DNA of 64,000 bases from Pseudonocardia autotrophica. Its GTDB lineage: Bacteria; Actinomycetota; Actinomycetes; Mycobacteriales; Pseudonocardiaceae. Of the stretch, positions 16,298 to 24,155 are shown piece by piece. The number at the start of each line of letters is the position of its first letter. Within the stretch, counting starts at the first letter, position 1. Location: contig NZ_JNYD01000002.1 of NCBI RefSeq assembly GCF_000717175.1, forward strand, positions 62,001 through 126,000, given 5' to 3'. The notes below the pieces were generated by a model. It was not told the origin of the DNA, ran no database searches, and saw only the letters and a list, made by a program, of their open reading frames with translations. A program made the translations under genes and the position numbers.

Positions 16298-17624
16298 GAT
16301 CATGCCCCCCGCGTCCAATCGGGCCGACCTGCTTGCCGAGGGTCGTTCCGTGCCGCTCGCCTTCCCGCGCGCCGTCCGAGCCCGTTGTGCTGTGTCCCGC
16401 GCGGAGCGCCACGTCTCGGCCAGTGCTCACGGCGTGCGTGTCGGCGGCGAGGCCGGAGGTGCCGCCGGCAGTGCTGGAGGTGCCGCCGTCGGTGACGGGG
16501 TCGGCTGCCGCGACGAGCAGGCGTGCGGCGGCGAGATCGCTGCCGGCCAACAGGCGTTCCACCTCGTGGAGGCCCGCTCTGGGCTGCGTGCGCTGCGGTG
16601 AGCGACTCGGCCGCCCAGCCGATGCGGTCAGTGAAGAGCGGATGGCGCCCGCGGTGGGCTCGTTCAGTGCTGCGGAGGCGTGCTCGAGAGCGTCGAGGCG
16701 CCGGGCGAACAAGGCCGGCACGTGCGGTAGGCCGCGCAGCAGCCGGCGCAGGGTCCGCGACCGGCGGACCTGCCGCAGCAGCGCCTCGACCGCGCCGCAA
16801 ATCGGTATGAGCGGATCCCCGGCGAGCAGCCCGTCGCGCAGCCCGCGGGCCCGTGCCGCGGGCGCGGGCCAGCCCGCCACAGCCAGGAAGCGAGCCAGGG
16901 CGTCGAGCTCCCGCGCCGCGGCTAGGCGCCTCGGGTCCACAGGGGCGCCGTCCGTGGCGCCCGGCTCGCGTGGCGTCCAGAAGGGCTTGCTGAGCGGATC
17001 GTCGACGAGCCTGGCGTGGGCCTGCTGCACGACGTCGCCCTGCAGGACCACCTCGAGCACTAGCCCGGCCGGCCAATCCGGCAGGACCGGCCCCAACGCC
17101 ACGTGGAGTTGATCGAGCGTCAAGCCGTCCCGATCGTCGCCGAGATCGGCCATCGGCAGGCCCCCGGGCATGTCCATCTCGTCGTGTCCGCCGTGCTCGC
17201 CCTGCTTGTCGTCGTCGGGATCCTCTCCGGGGTCCTGAGGCTCGTCGCCTTGCCCGTCCTCGATCTGTTCCGGCGGCGCGGTGGCCGCGTTCGGGACCGG
17301 GCCGGCGGCCGACCGGCCACGGGCAAGGTCGGCCGGGACTCGGCTCAGCTCCCTCTCGACGGCGTCGGGCGCATCGACGGTGACGTAGGCGCGAGGAAGG
17401 GGGACGGTCGCCCAGAGGTCCTCGACAGTGGTGGCGAGTTCGGGTCCCGCGGTGCCGGCGACGAGCAGTACGTCCGCGTCGGCCGGAGCGGTCGCGGCCG
17501 GCCAGCCGCGTGTTGCGAGCTCTGCCTCGACGGCCAGGCGGACGGCCGCCCCGTTGCGGGTGGCGACGACCAGAACGTGCGGTCGTCGAGCGGCGTAGCG
17601 CCGCAGCCGTGTCCTCAGGTCCAT
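16290..17624 (-). CDS. Cysteine-free NuoB/NuoD-like fusion protein in nuo cluster
   Basis: 444 residues; the ATG overlaps the nuoA end by 10 nt. Residues about 1-110 resemble NuoB (P-A-D-A-D-V-L-L-V-A-G-T, then V-P-L-P-R-A-Y-V-T-V-D-A-P), but no cysteine of the N2 cluster is present. An acidic, His-containing linker (about 120-155) follows. The part from D-G-L-T-L-D-Q-L-H (about 170) with G-P-V-L-P-D-W-P-A-G-L-V-L and L-Q-G-D-V-V-Q-Q-A resembles the start of NuoD / group 4 hydrogenase large subunits, again without metal ligands. The C-terminal 100 residues are low-complexity and end in H-D-H-G. It sits exactly where nuoB-nuoI would be. I infer a structural, redox-dead replacement for the Q-module; the function is unproven. 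Confidence 0.6.
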   Translation of the reverse strand: MDLRTRLRRYAARRPHVLVVATRNGAAVRLAVEAELATRGWPAATAPADADVLLVAGTAGPELATTVEDLWATVPLPRAYVTVDAPDAVERELSRVPADLARGRSAAGPVPNAATAPPEQIEDGQGDEPQDPGEDPDDDKQGEHGGHDEMDMPGGLPMADLGDDRDGLTLDQLHVALGPVLPDWPAGLVLEVVLQGDVVQQAHARLVDDPLSKPFWTPREPGATDGAPVDPRRLAAARELDALARFLAVAGWPAPAARARGLRDGLLAGDPLIPICGAVEALLRQVRRSRTLRRLLRGLPHVPALFARRLDALEHASAALNEPTAGAIRSSLTASAGRPSRSPQRTQPRAGLHEVERLLAGSDLAAARLLVAAADPVTDGGTSSTAGGTSGLAADTHAVSTGRDVALRAGHSTTGSDGAREGERHGTTLGKQVGPIGRGGHDHG

Positions 17625-17965
17625 CGCAGAGCACCCTCGCGCCACGCGTAGACGACTCCGGCCAGCAGGATGCCGAGGAAGAGGAACATCTCGATCACCG
17701 CGGAGGGCCCGACCCGGGACACGACCAGTGTCCAGGGGTACATGAAGATCATCTCCATGTCGAAGGCCAGGAACACCATGGTCACCGGGTACCAACGCAC
17801 ATGGAACCGGGAGAAGGCGTGGTGGGTCGGCGGTACACCGCCCGCGAACGGCACGAGCTCCGATGAGGTCCGGGCCGTCGCGGTGATCGCCGAGAGCACA
17901 TAGAGCGCGGCGACGAGCACGAGCGCCACCCCGAGCGTGATCAACACTGGCCAGAACTGGCTCAT
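17615..17965 (-). CDS. nuoA: NuoA-like membrane subunit
   Basis: 116 residues from the ATG at 17965, with GGAGG 5 nt upstream (a GTG 15 nt further out is possible). Three helices. The R-F-H-V-R-W-Y-P-V-T-M-V-F-L-A-F-D-M-E-M-I-F-M-Y-P-W segment is clear NuoA. The usual S-P-Y-E-C-G loop reads L-V-P-F-A-G-G, so the conserved cysteine is lost. First gene of the cluster; no clear promoter was found in front of it. Confidence 0.88.
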   Translation of the reverse strand: MSQFWPVLITLGVALVLVAALYVLSAITATARTSSELVPFAGGVPPTHHAFSRFHVRWYPVTMVFLAFDMEMIFMYPWTLVVSRVGPSAVIEMFLFLGILLAGVVYAWREGALRWT

Positions 17966-18350
17966 CCTCACCTCCGACACCTCGCCGCCGAAACCCCTAC
18001 CCCGGAGGCCCGCGTCGAGGATCCCGGGGCCGCTTGTCCAACGCGGCCATGCATGTCGGACGGGTGAGGTACTCGCTCAGTCCTCAGTCCTCTTCCCGAT
18101 TCAGCGGGAGCCAACCGTCAGGGCCGGCGCAGGTCGCAGGACACAGGTGTCGCGGACGGCCGGCCCCCTCCATCGAGTCGCTCAGGTGCGGGGAGACGGC
18201 TATCAGCCGTGACACCACTCATGACCCGAATCCACGTTTCAAGAGGGCTGCCGGAGGGGCTGGCGAGGGATGGGACTGCCCAGACTCTGGCTGACCCGGG
18301 TCGGGTAGGGGCTCAGGCCGCGACCGGCCCGTCTACCGGCGTGACAGTTC
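17966..18350. other. Intergenic stretch upstream of nuo cluster
   Basis: 385 bp between nuoA and the insertion sequence. It must hold the nuo promoter unless the IS interrupted it. I see no convincing -10/-35 pair, no CGCAAGG box and no coding potential. Confidence 0.4.
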
Positions 18351-18396
18351 TGCATCAGGACATCGGTGACGGTTGGTGTGTCAGGACTTCGGTGAC
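18351..18396. repeat. Left inverted repeat of the IS, with internal tandem motif
   Basis: Contains the 16-mer TCAGGACATCGGTGAC and, 27 bp on, a near copy TCAGGACTTCGGTGAC. Pairs with 19716-19762. The two tandem motifs are probably transposase-binding sites. Confidence 0.7.
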
Positions 18397-19670
18397 GTTC
18401 CCGGGTTCTTCGGTCGTCTTCCTGGGGGTCGGCCGTTGCCGACGTAGCGGACGCCGGGCTCGGGCCTGGTGTGCTCGGCGAGGATCTCGCCTTCGAGGTC
18501 GGTGACGATGATCTTTGCGCCGGGCTGGTCGCCGTCGCTGACGACGAGGACCTGTGTGAACGCGTGGGCGCCACCGATCTTGTAGATCACCATGTCGACG
18601 CCGATGTCGCCGCTGGCGCTCACCGTTCGCAGGCGTGTGCCAGGAGGTAGGCCTGGGGGCGGGGTCGGCCGGGGCCGCCGGACTGGGACCGGCGGCCGGT
18701 AGACGGGCCGGTCGGGTTTCGGGCGGGGTGGGTCGGCTTTCGGAGTCGCCTCCCACGCGGCCAGCGGCGTGATCCGCCCGGGCAGCCCTTGGTGAGGGCG
18801 TTCGGTGTTGTAGATGTGGTCGAACGCGTCGATCTGAGCCTGGAGCTCGGCGAGTGTCGCGACGAGCGGTTGCTTGTCCAAGTAGCGGAACAGGGTCTGA
18901 TGGAAGCGTTCGTTCTTGCCCTGGGTGGTCGGCTTGTTCGGCTTGCCGGTGATCGCCTCGACACCCAACGCGGCGACATGCCCGACGAGCCGCCCGACCA
19001 TGCCCCGTCGCGACGGGTTGAGCGCGGTCCCGTTGTCCGACAGCAGCCGTTGGGGGACGCCGTGGGCGGCCACAGCCTTGTCGAAGACCGCGATCGCGTC
19101 GCGGGCGGTCTCGCCGGCCGCAGCGTGGGAGGCGACCGCGTAGCGGGAGTGGTCGTCGATGAGCTGGAAGATCACGCATTTTCGGCCGCCGGTGAGCACG
19201 TACTCGGTGGCGTCGAGTTGCCAGCAGGCGTTCGGTGCCGGGTAGACGAACCGCCGCCACGCCGAGCGGGGCTTCTTGCGCGGCTCGCGCCGGGCGACAC
19301 CGGTCTCGCGGAAGATCCGTGCCAGCGATGCTGTCGAGGGCACTGGGCTCAGGCCCATCGCGCGCATCTTGTCGTGAACGCTGATCGGGCCGTGGTCGAG
19401 CCCGGACGCCTCGAGTGCGGCTCGCACCGCGACGGCCTGGGCCTTGACCTGCTCGGTCAGCTTCGACGGGCTCGACCGCGGCCGTCTGGACTTGGGCTCG
19501 AGCACCGCCGCGGGGCCTTCCGCGCGAGCGCGCTTGCGCAGCTCGTAGAACGACTTGCGTGAGATGCCGTGCTCGGTGCAGAACGTCGAGACCGCTCCGC
19601 GCGGTGCGTCGTCAGGCCACTGCGAGATCGCGAGGCGGACACGGGGATCGATGGGTTCCTGGGCGGCCAC
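18381..19670 (-). CDS. IS481-type DDE transposase
   Basis: 429 residues, GTG start. An N-terminal helix-turn-helix (about 25-50, reading H-G-I-S-R-K-S-F-Y-E-L) is followed by the integrase core. Candidate catalytic residues are D153 (Q-L-D-A-T-E-Y), D212 (S-D-N-G-T) and E254 (G-K-N-E-R-F-H). The signature I-Y-N-T-E-R-P-H-Q-G-L-P follows. The C-terminus after about 300 is a proline-rich linker plus a beta-rich domain seen in longer IS481 relatives. All catalytic residues are intact and the frame is unbroken, so the element may still be active. Confidence 0.88.
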   Translation of the reverse strand: MAAQEPIDPRVRLAISQWPDDAPRGAVSTFCTEHGISRKSFYELRKRARAEGPAAVLEPKSRRPRSSPSKLTEQVKAQAVAVRAALEASGLDHGPISVHDKMRAMGLSPVPSTASLARIFRETGVARREPRKKPRSAWRRFVYPAPNACWQLDATEYVLTGGRKCVIFQLIDDHSRYAVASHAAAGETARDAIAVFDKAVAAHGVPQRLLSDNGTALNPSRRGMVGRLVGHVAALGVEAITGKPNKPTTQGKNERFHQTLFRYLDKQPLVATLAELQAQIDAFDHIYNTERPHQGLPGRITPLAAWEATPKADPPRPKPDRPVYRPPVPVRRPRPTPPPGLPPGTRLRTVSASGDIGVDMVIYKIGGAHAFTQVLVVSDGDQPGAKIIVTDLEGEILAEHTRPEPGVRYVGNGRPPGRRPKNPGTSPKS

Positions 19671-19715
19671 CGCCGCAGCCTCGCGGCGGAAGTGTCACCA
19701 CCAAGAGCGCCCCCA

Positions 19716-19762
19716 GTGTCACCGATGTCCTGACACGGAATCGTCACCTATGTCCTGAGACA
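19716..19762. repeat. Right inverted repeat of the IS
   Basis: On the minus strand it reads TCAGGACATAGGTGAC followed by TCAGGACATCGGTGAC, matching the two-motif structure of the left end with a few mismatches. Confidence 0.7.
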
Positions 19763-19921
19763 TAGCAAGCCCGACTGACGAATTCTCCGGATTCTGCGAT
19801 TTATCCCGCAGCGAAGTCGGTAACCTTTTGGCTTCTGGTGCCCCGCATCGACCGACCAGGCCAACCACAGTGAACCGGCCTGCATCTGGCGGAGGCGCTG
19901 ATCCGGCAAGGAAACTGGCGA

Positions 19922-19983
19922 ACTGGCTGCTCCGAGGAAGTACGACCCGGAGACGATGGACCGGGCGGTGCGGATGTATCAGG
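19922..19983 (+). pseudogene. Fragment of IS3-family OrfA (plus strand)
   Basis: A short plus-strand stretch reads A-P-R-K-Y-D-P-E-T-M-D-R-A-V-R-M-Y-Q-D, the typical start of an IS3-type OrfA helix-turn-helix protein. Similarity ends abruptly at about 19983, where an opposite-strand fragment begins. Confidence 0.55.
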
Positions 19984-19984
19984 A

Positions 19985-20093
19985 CACTGCCCAGCTCCGC
20001 GCGCAGGGAGCGGACCATCTGCACCGCAGTAGCCTTCTCCTCCTCGGAGTACCGGCTCGTGCTCGGCTTGCCCGGCGACTGCTCTCTCGGCAT
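19985..20093 (-). pseudogene. Fragment of another IS3-family OrfA (minus strand)
   Basis: From an ATG at 20093 the minus strand reads MPREQSPGKPSTSRYSEEEK, then A-T-A-V-Q-M-V-R-S-L-R-A-E-L-G, an OrfA N-terminus. It stops matching at about 19985, head-to-head with the plus-strand OrfA fragment. The rest of the gene and OrfB are absent. Confidence 0.55.
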
Positions 20094-20094
20094 G

Positions 20095-20400
20095 GCTCCA
20101 TCCTTGTTTCCGAAGCCAGGAGCCTCCACGGGACCCAGGGCGACTGGACATCGGTCGCCGGATCGGAGGTCCGCAGCTGCTCGCCGGTCGGCGGGTCGAG
20201 GGTCGCGCAACCGGGAGACGCCAAGCCGGACCAGCACGTTGTGCACCCTGGCCGCGGAGATGCGAGTGCCGTCCTCGCGGCGCAATTCGTAGGCGATGCG
20301 GTCCGGGGTCGAGCTTGCTGCCGCGGCGCAGCCGCTCGATCCGGGCCTGCAGCTGCAGTGGGGTGCGCCGCGGCGAGTGGTGCGGGCGCGAGGAGTGGTG
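20095..20400 (-). pseudogene. Frameshifted N-terminal remnant of a transposase
   Basis: Three minus-strand frames in succession give R-I-E-R-L-R-R-G, then D-R-I-A-Y-E-L-R-R-E-D-G-T-R-I-S-A-A-R-V-H-N, then L-D-P-P-T-G-E-Q-L-R. These are the contiguous N-terminal helices of IS481/IS30-like transposases interrupted by two frameshifts. No catalytic core remains. Together with the OrfA scraps it marks this stretch as a graveyard of mobile elements. Confidence 0.55.
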
Positions 20401-20584
20401 CGGTTTCTCGAGAGCTCGTACCTCGCCTGGAGGTCCTCCCTACATCAGATCATCCGTCCTGGCGTGTCCGCAGCCGCCGCGTCACCAACCTCCGTAGGCG
20501 GGACATCTCCAGGTCGAGAAGCCAACGCTGTCGTGCTGACAAAGAGGGAGGGAGCTGCACCGGGGCGACGCGGTGAGGCCGTGT

Positions 20585-21805
20585 TCAGGGCGGTTGGCCC
20601 GTCGGATCGTCCTCCTGCGCCCTGCCGCCGCTCTCGGCAAGGACGAGCAGGCGATGCTGGTCGAGCGCGGGTGGCGGCGTGTGTCGGATCCGGGTGCGCT
20701 CGCGGCCGTCGGCGTCGAAGAACCGCACGGCCGGGCCCGGGAGCGTAATCCGCCCGGCGACGGGGTGGTCGGTTGTCACCACGAGACGTTGGCTGGCGAC
20801 CTGGTCCCACGCGTAGACCTCGTCCAGGGTGCGGACGGCGCCCGCGGGGACCCCGAGCCGGTCGAGCTCGTCGAGGAGCTCGGCCTTCGTCCGGTCGGCG
20901 AACGCCGCCTCGATCACGTCGATGAGCTCGGCCCGGTGGGCGACCCGGTTGGCGTTGCGATCGAAGCGCGGGTCGTCGCCAGGGAAGCCGAACCCGTCCG
21001 AGAGCCGTCGCCAGAGTGCCTCGCTGCCCACCGCGATCTGGACGGCGCCGTCCTTGCAGGCGAACAGTCCGTACGGCGCGATCGTCGGGTGGTGGTTGCC
21101 GCTCGCCCGACCGAGTTCGGCGCCCACCGTCCAGCGGGTGCCCTGAAAGGCGTGCAACCCGACGCCGGCGGCGAGCAGGGAGGTCCGGACGATCTGGCCG
21201 CGGCCGGTCCGGGTTCGTTCGAGCAGGGCGGCCAGGACACCCGTCGCCCCGTTGAGGCCCGCGGTGAGGTCGCAGAGTGGGACCCCGACCCGTTGGGGAT
21301 CGTGCGGGCCGGAGCCCGTCAGTGACATCAGCCCGGTCTCGCCCTGGGCAATCTGGTCGTAGCCCGGCCGGTGGGCGTCTGGTCCGTCGTGGCCGAAGCC
21401 GGTGATGGAGAGCACGACCAGCCGGGGGTTGCGCGCGAGCAGGGTCTCCGGTGCCAGGCCGAGCCGGTCGAGGACGCCGGGCCGGAAGTTCTCCACCAGG
21501 ACGTCCGCCTCGGACGCGAGCGCCTCGAGGACCGCGTGGTCGCCGGCGTCCTTGAGGTCGAGCGCGATGGATTCCTTGTTGCGGTTCGCCGCGAGGAAGT
21601 AGGTGGCGACCCGCTCCGCAGAGTCCTCACCCCCGACGAACGGTGGACCCCACCCCCTGCTGTCGTCCCCACGGCCGGGCACCTCGACCTTGATCACGCG
21701 GGCGCCGAGATCGCCCATGACCATAGCGGCGTGCGGCCCGGCAAGCGCGCGGGACAGGTCGAGGACGAGCATCCCGGCCAAAGGGCCGGGACCCGGCTCA
21801 CCCAT
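20585..21805 (-). CDS. CaiB/BaiF (family III) CoA-transferase
   Basis: 406 residues from the ATG at 21805, which overlaps the upstream gene's stop; the longer frame reads through that gene. The family signature is complete: L-D-L-S-R-A-L-A-G-P near the N-terminus, V-E-N-F-R-P-G-V, and the catalytic aspartate in R-P-G-Y-D-Q-I-A-Q-G-E-T-G-L-M. Such enzymes move CoA between carboxylates via aspartyl-CoA intermediates. Last gene of a minus-strand operon with DUF3500, cupin, FAH, SnoaL, hydrolase and monooxygenase genes. It may activate the ring-cleavage acid at the end of that route (inference). Confidence 0.88.
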   Translation of the reverse strand: MGEPGPGPLAGMLVLDLSRALAGPHAAMVMGDLGARVIKVEVPGRGDDSRGWGPPFVGGEDSAERVATYFLAANRNKESIALDLKDAGDHAVLEALASEADVLVENFRPGVLDRLGLAPETLLARNPRLVVLSITGFGHDGPDAHRPGYDQIAQGETGLMSLTGSGPHDPQRVGVPLCDLTAGLNGATGVLAALLERTRTGRGQIVRTSLLAAGVGLHAFQGTRWTVGAELGRASGNHHPTIAPYGLFACKDGAVQIAVGSEALWRRLSDGFGFPGDDPRFDRNANRVAHRAELIDVIEAAFADRTKAELLDELDRLGVPAGAVRTLDEVYAWDQVASQRLVVTTDHPVAGRITLPGPAVRFFDADGRERTRIRHTPPPALDQHRLLVLAESGGRAQEDDPTGQPP

Positions 21806-22949
21806 CGCGGCCGCCCTCGTGAGGCTTGGATTCCTCGGATCCCGAGGGGCTGCGGTGCTGGGCCGCCCGGTGCTCGGCCAGGACATCGATGCCGAAGTCG
21901 TTGGTCGGGTCCCGCCACACCGTGTGGACGTGGTTGGCGTCGTCCTCGGTGTTGTCGAACTCGACGAGGGTGACCGGGCCCTCGATGCGGAAGTAGTGCG
22001 GGGTGTCGATCGTGTGCCCGCCCGCCCAGACGAAATGCAGCGCGTCGAGCCCCGCCGACCGGATCCGGTCCATCTCGCGGCCCAGCTGCGCAGGTCGCAC
22101 GTTGCTCAGGAAGGAGCCGAGCAGCTCGTCGAACGCCGCGGCTTGGGCGGGGGACATCCCCGCCCGGGGCAGTCCTCGGGGGGCGCCGCGGACGTACCGC
22201 AGGGCGGCGCGGTCCGCGTCGGTGATCATCGCGTCGCGGCGGCCGACACCGTGGACGTCGGGCCATTCCTCGGCGCCGATGACCGGGACGCAGCGGGTGG
22301 CGAAGTCCGGCGGCGGTACCGGATGGATCGTGGCGGTCGCGCGCTGGGCCGGGTCCAGTGCGTCGAGCAGCGCGAACGCCCGGTCCTCCTCCTCGCCGAG
22401 AATTCGGAAGGGGCCGATGCGGGCCGGCTCGGCCCCGAGCAGGAACGGTGTCACGGCCATCCGGTCCTGGCCGACGACCGTGACGTTCAGCGAGAGGTGG
22501 TGGCCGACGAGCCGCCACCCCCAGCTGGCGTCCGGCTGGGGCTGGTCGAAGAACGTGAGGTAGTAGCCGTTCGGGTCGCGGAAGTGCGCCGCGACGTGGC
22601 CGAAGGCCCCGACGTTGAGCTCGCGCAGCACGTTCTCCAGGCTCATCACCTGGATGGCCTTGGCGTAACCGGTGAGCGAGGTGCTCTGGGCGACCAACCG
22701 GTGGGTCAGGTAGCGCTGGGTGTCGGTCATGTCGCGCAGCGGGAGCCCGGCGCGCCCGGACTCGGGCAGGAAGTTCCAGTGCAACCGGTTCTCGTCGCTC
22801 AACGGCACCACGATCCGGGCGCGCTGGGCGGCGTCGAGATGGTCGAAGAGCGCCATTGCGGCGAAGGTGACCGCGGTCGGGTCGAAGTCACCGTCGATCG
22901 GCCGGTTGCGCGGGGGGTGGGCGTGGTGCAGCTGGTCGTCTGCGGTCAT
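21798..22949 (-). CDS. DUF3500 family protein
   Basis: 383 residues, ATG overlapping the cupin stop (ATGA). The diagnostic block G-H-H-L-S-L-N-V-T-V-V-G-Q-D-R and the later G-L-D-A-L-H-F-V-W-A-G-G identify the DUF3500 family. Several conserved histidines (G-H-H, H-F-V-W, D-D-A-N-H-V-H-T-V-W-R-D) suggest a metal or substrate site. No biochemical function is established to my knowledge. The company of an FAH enzyme and a monooxygenase suggests a catabolic step. Confidence 0.8.
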   Translation of the reverse strand: MTADDQLHHAHPPRNRPIDGDFDPTAVTFAAMALFDHLDAAQRARIVVPLSDENRLHWNFLPESGRAGLPLRDMTDTQRYLTHRLVAQSTSLTGYAKAIQVMSLENVLRELNVGAFGHVAAHFRDPNGYYLTFFDQPQPDASWGWRLVGHHLSLNVTVVGQDRMAVTPFLLGAEPARIGPFRILGEEEDRAFALLDALDPAQRATATIHPVPPPDFATRCVPVIGAEEWPDVHGVGRRDAMITDADRAALRYVRGAPRGLPRAGMSPAQAAAFDELLGSFLSNVRPAQLGREMDRIRSAGLDALHFVWAGGHTIDTPHYFRIEGPVTLVEFDNTEDDANHVHTVWRDPTNDFGIDVLAEHRAAQHRSPSGSEESKPHEGGRDG

Positions 22950-23281
22950 GACGTCGCCCTGATCACGAGCATGTCTGCCGGGCCGTCGCCCTCGTTCGTC
23001 ACGCTGCGGACCTCTCCTTTCGCGAAGTGCACGGTGTCGCGGGGCCCCGCCGGAACGCGGTCGCCCTCACTTTCGAAGGTCAGCCGGCCGGAGAGGATCA
23101 CGTAGACCGTTTCCGCAGGTTGGGCGGCCGGCTCGGCCTGGCCGCCGGGCTCGTAGTGGGAGAGGACGACCGTGAACCGGTCGACGGGCGTCCTCGGACC
23201 GCCCTGCACCCACCGCGGTGCGACCCCGCTGTGTCCCGGGGACTCGAACGCCTCGGCGGCGGACAGGTTGACGACTCGCAT
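22946..23281 (-). CDS. Cupin-domain protein
   Basis: 111 residues. A single small beta-barrel: the segment S-H-Y-E-P-G-G-Q-A followed by E-T-V-Y-V-I-L-S-G-R-L-T-F-E-S-E matches cupin motif 1, and P-R-D-T-V-H-F-A-K-G-E-V-R-S-V-T-N matches motif 2. The second motif-1 histidine is replaced, so metal ligation may be incomplete. Translationally coupled to the DUF3500 gene. It could be a small dioxygenase, isomerase or sensor. Confidence 0.75.
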   Translation of the reverse strand: MRVVNLSAAEAFESPGHSGVAPRWVQGGPRTPVDRFTVVLSHYEPGGQAEPAAQPAETVYVILSGRLTFESEGDRVPAGPRDTVHFAKGEVRSVTNEGDGPADMLVIRATS

Positions 23282-23292
23282 GTCCTCGCCCC

Positions 23293-24153
23293 TCACGTTC
23301 CGGTGGCGCCGTGGATTCCGGCGCTGTGAACGCCGGCGCGGTGATCCTCGACCGGCGTGCTCACGGCGCCGATTCCCTCGACCTCGACCTCGACGACGTC
23401 GCCGGGCTGCAGGAGCCGCGGGGGGTTGCGGGCGTACCCGACGCCTGCCGGGGTGCCGGTGGCGATCAGGTCTCCCGGGGTGAGGGTGAAGGTCCGGCTG
23501 ATGAAGGCGAGTACGTCCGGGACTCCGAAGATCATCTGGTCGGTGGTGGACTCCTGCATGACCTGGCCGTTCACCCGGCTGATCACCTTGCGGCGGCCGA
23601 GCTCGCCGACCTCGTCCCGGGTGACGAGCTCGGACATGGGGCCACTGCGGTCGGCGTTCTTGCCGAGTGTCCACTGGGTGGTGAGCTTCTGGGCGCGTCG
23701 GGCGGTGATGTCGTTGAACGCGGCATAGCCGAAGACGGCCGTCTCGGCCTCGTGCGGCTCGGCGCAGCTCAGCGGACGCCCGACCGCGACCAGCAGCTCG
23801 GCCTCCCAGTCCAGCCCCTCCTCGTCGACGGGGACCCGGACCGGGGTGTCGCCGACGGCGAGCGACGGCGTCCAGCGCCCGAAGATCGTCGGGTGCTCGG
23901 GGACGTCGAACGGCCCCTCCGCCGCGTGCTCGCGGTAGTTCAGCCCGACGCAGAGGATGCGGGCCGACGGCTTGACCGGGGGCGCGAGCCGCACGCTCGC
24001 CCCGGGGATCCGGGTGCCCGCCCGCAGACCCGCCTCGAGCGCCGCGTCGGGGTCCTGCCAGAACTCCGCGACCGGGCCCAGCGGGATGAGCGCCTCGCCG
24101 TCCCGCGCGGCCACGTGGACCGCGCCCTCCCACTCGTATCCGATGATCCGCAT
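23293..24153 (-). CDS. Fumarylacetoacetate hydrolase-family protein
   Basis: 286 residues. The C-terminal FAH fold is clear: V-G-L-N-Y-R-E-H-A-A-E, then D-W-E-A-E-L-L-V-A-V-G (metal-binding acids), G-Y-A-A-F-N-D-I-T-A-R, and L-I-A-T-G-T-P-A-G-V-G-Y. Family members hydrolyse or decarboxylate beta-diketo or 2-oxo acids from ring cleavage (fumarylpyruvate, 2-hydroxyhepta-2,4-dienedioate and similar). Its place beside the monooxygenase at 25378 supports a late step of aromatic or cyclic acid breakdown; the exact substrate is unknown. Confidence 0.87.
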   Translation of the reverse strand: MRIIGYEWEGAVHVAARDGEALIPLGPVAEFWQDPDAALEAGLRAGTRIPGASVRLAPPVKPSARILCVGLNYREHAAEGPFDVPEHPTIFGRWTPSLAVGDTPVRVPVDEEGLDWEAELLVAVGRPLSCAEPHEAETAVFGYAAFNDITARRAQKLTTQWTLGKNADRSGPMSELVTRDEVGELGRRKVISRVNGQVMQESTTDQMIFGVPDVLAFISRTFTLTPGDLIATGTPAGVGYARNPPRLLQPGDVVEVEVEGIGAVSTPVEDHRAGVHSAGIHGATGT

Positions 24154-24155
24154 GC

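Larger units (their letters stand above)
18351..19762. mobile_element. IS481-family-like insertion sequence
   Basis: About 1.41 kb, bounded by imperfect inverted repeats of about 45 bp and carrying one full-length transposase gene. The ends read TGCATCAGGACAT on the left and, as reverse complement, TGTCTCAGGACAT on the right. No obvious target-site duplication flanks it (left flank CAGTTC, right flank TAGCAA), so it is either old or was trimmed. It separates the respiratory part of the window from the catabolic islands. Confidence 0.75.

Noticed and set aside
17120..17326. Reading the His-containing acidic linker of the NuoB/D-like protein as a nickel or metal-storage site
   Set aside because: The histidines are few and scattered among Asp/Glu/Gly; low complexity is sufficient explanation without experimental hints.
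18351..18396. Possible CRISPR-like repeats at the IS ends
   Set aside because: Only two copies per end, inverted between ends, and directly attached to a transposase gene: terminal repeats explain them.
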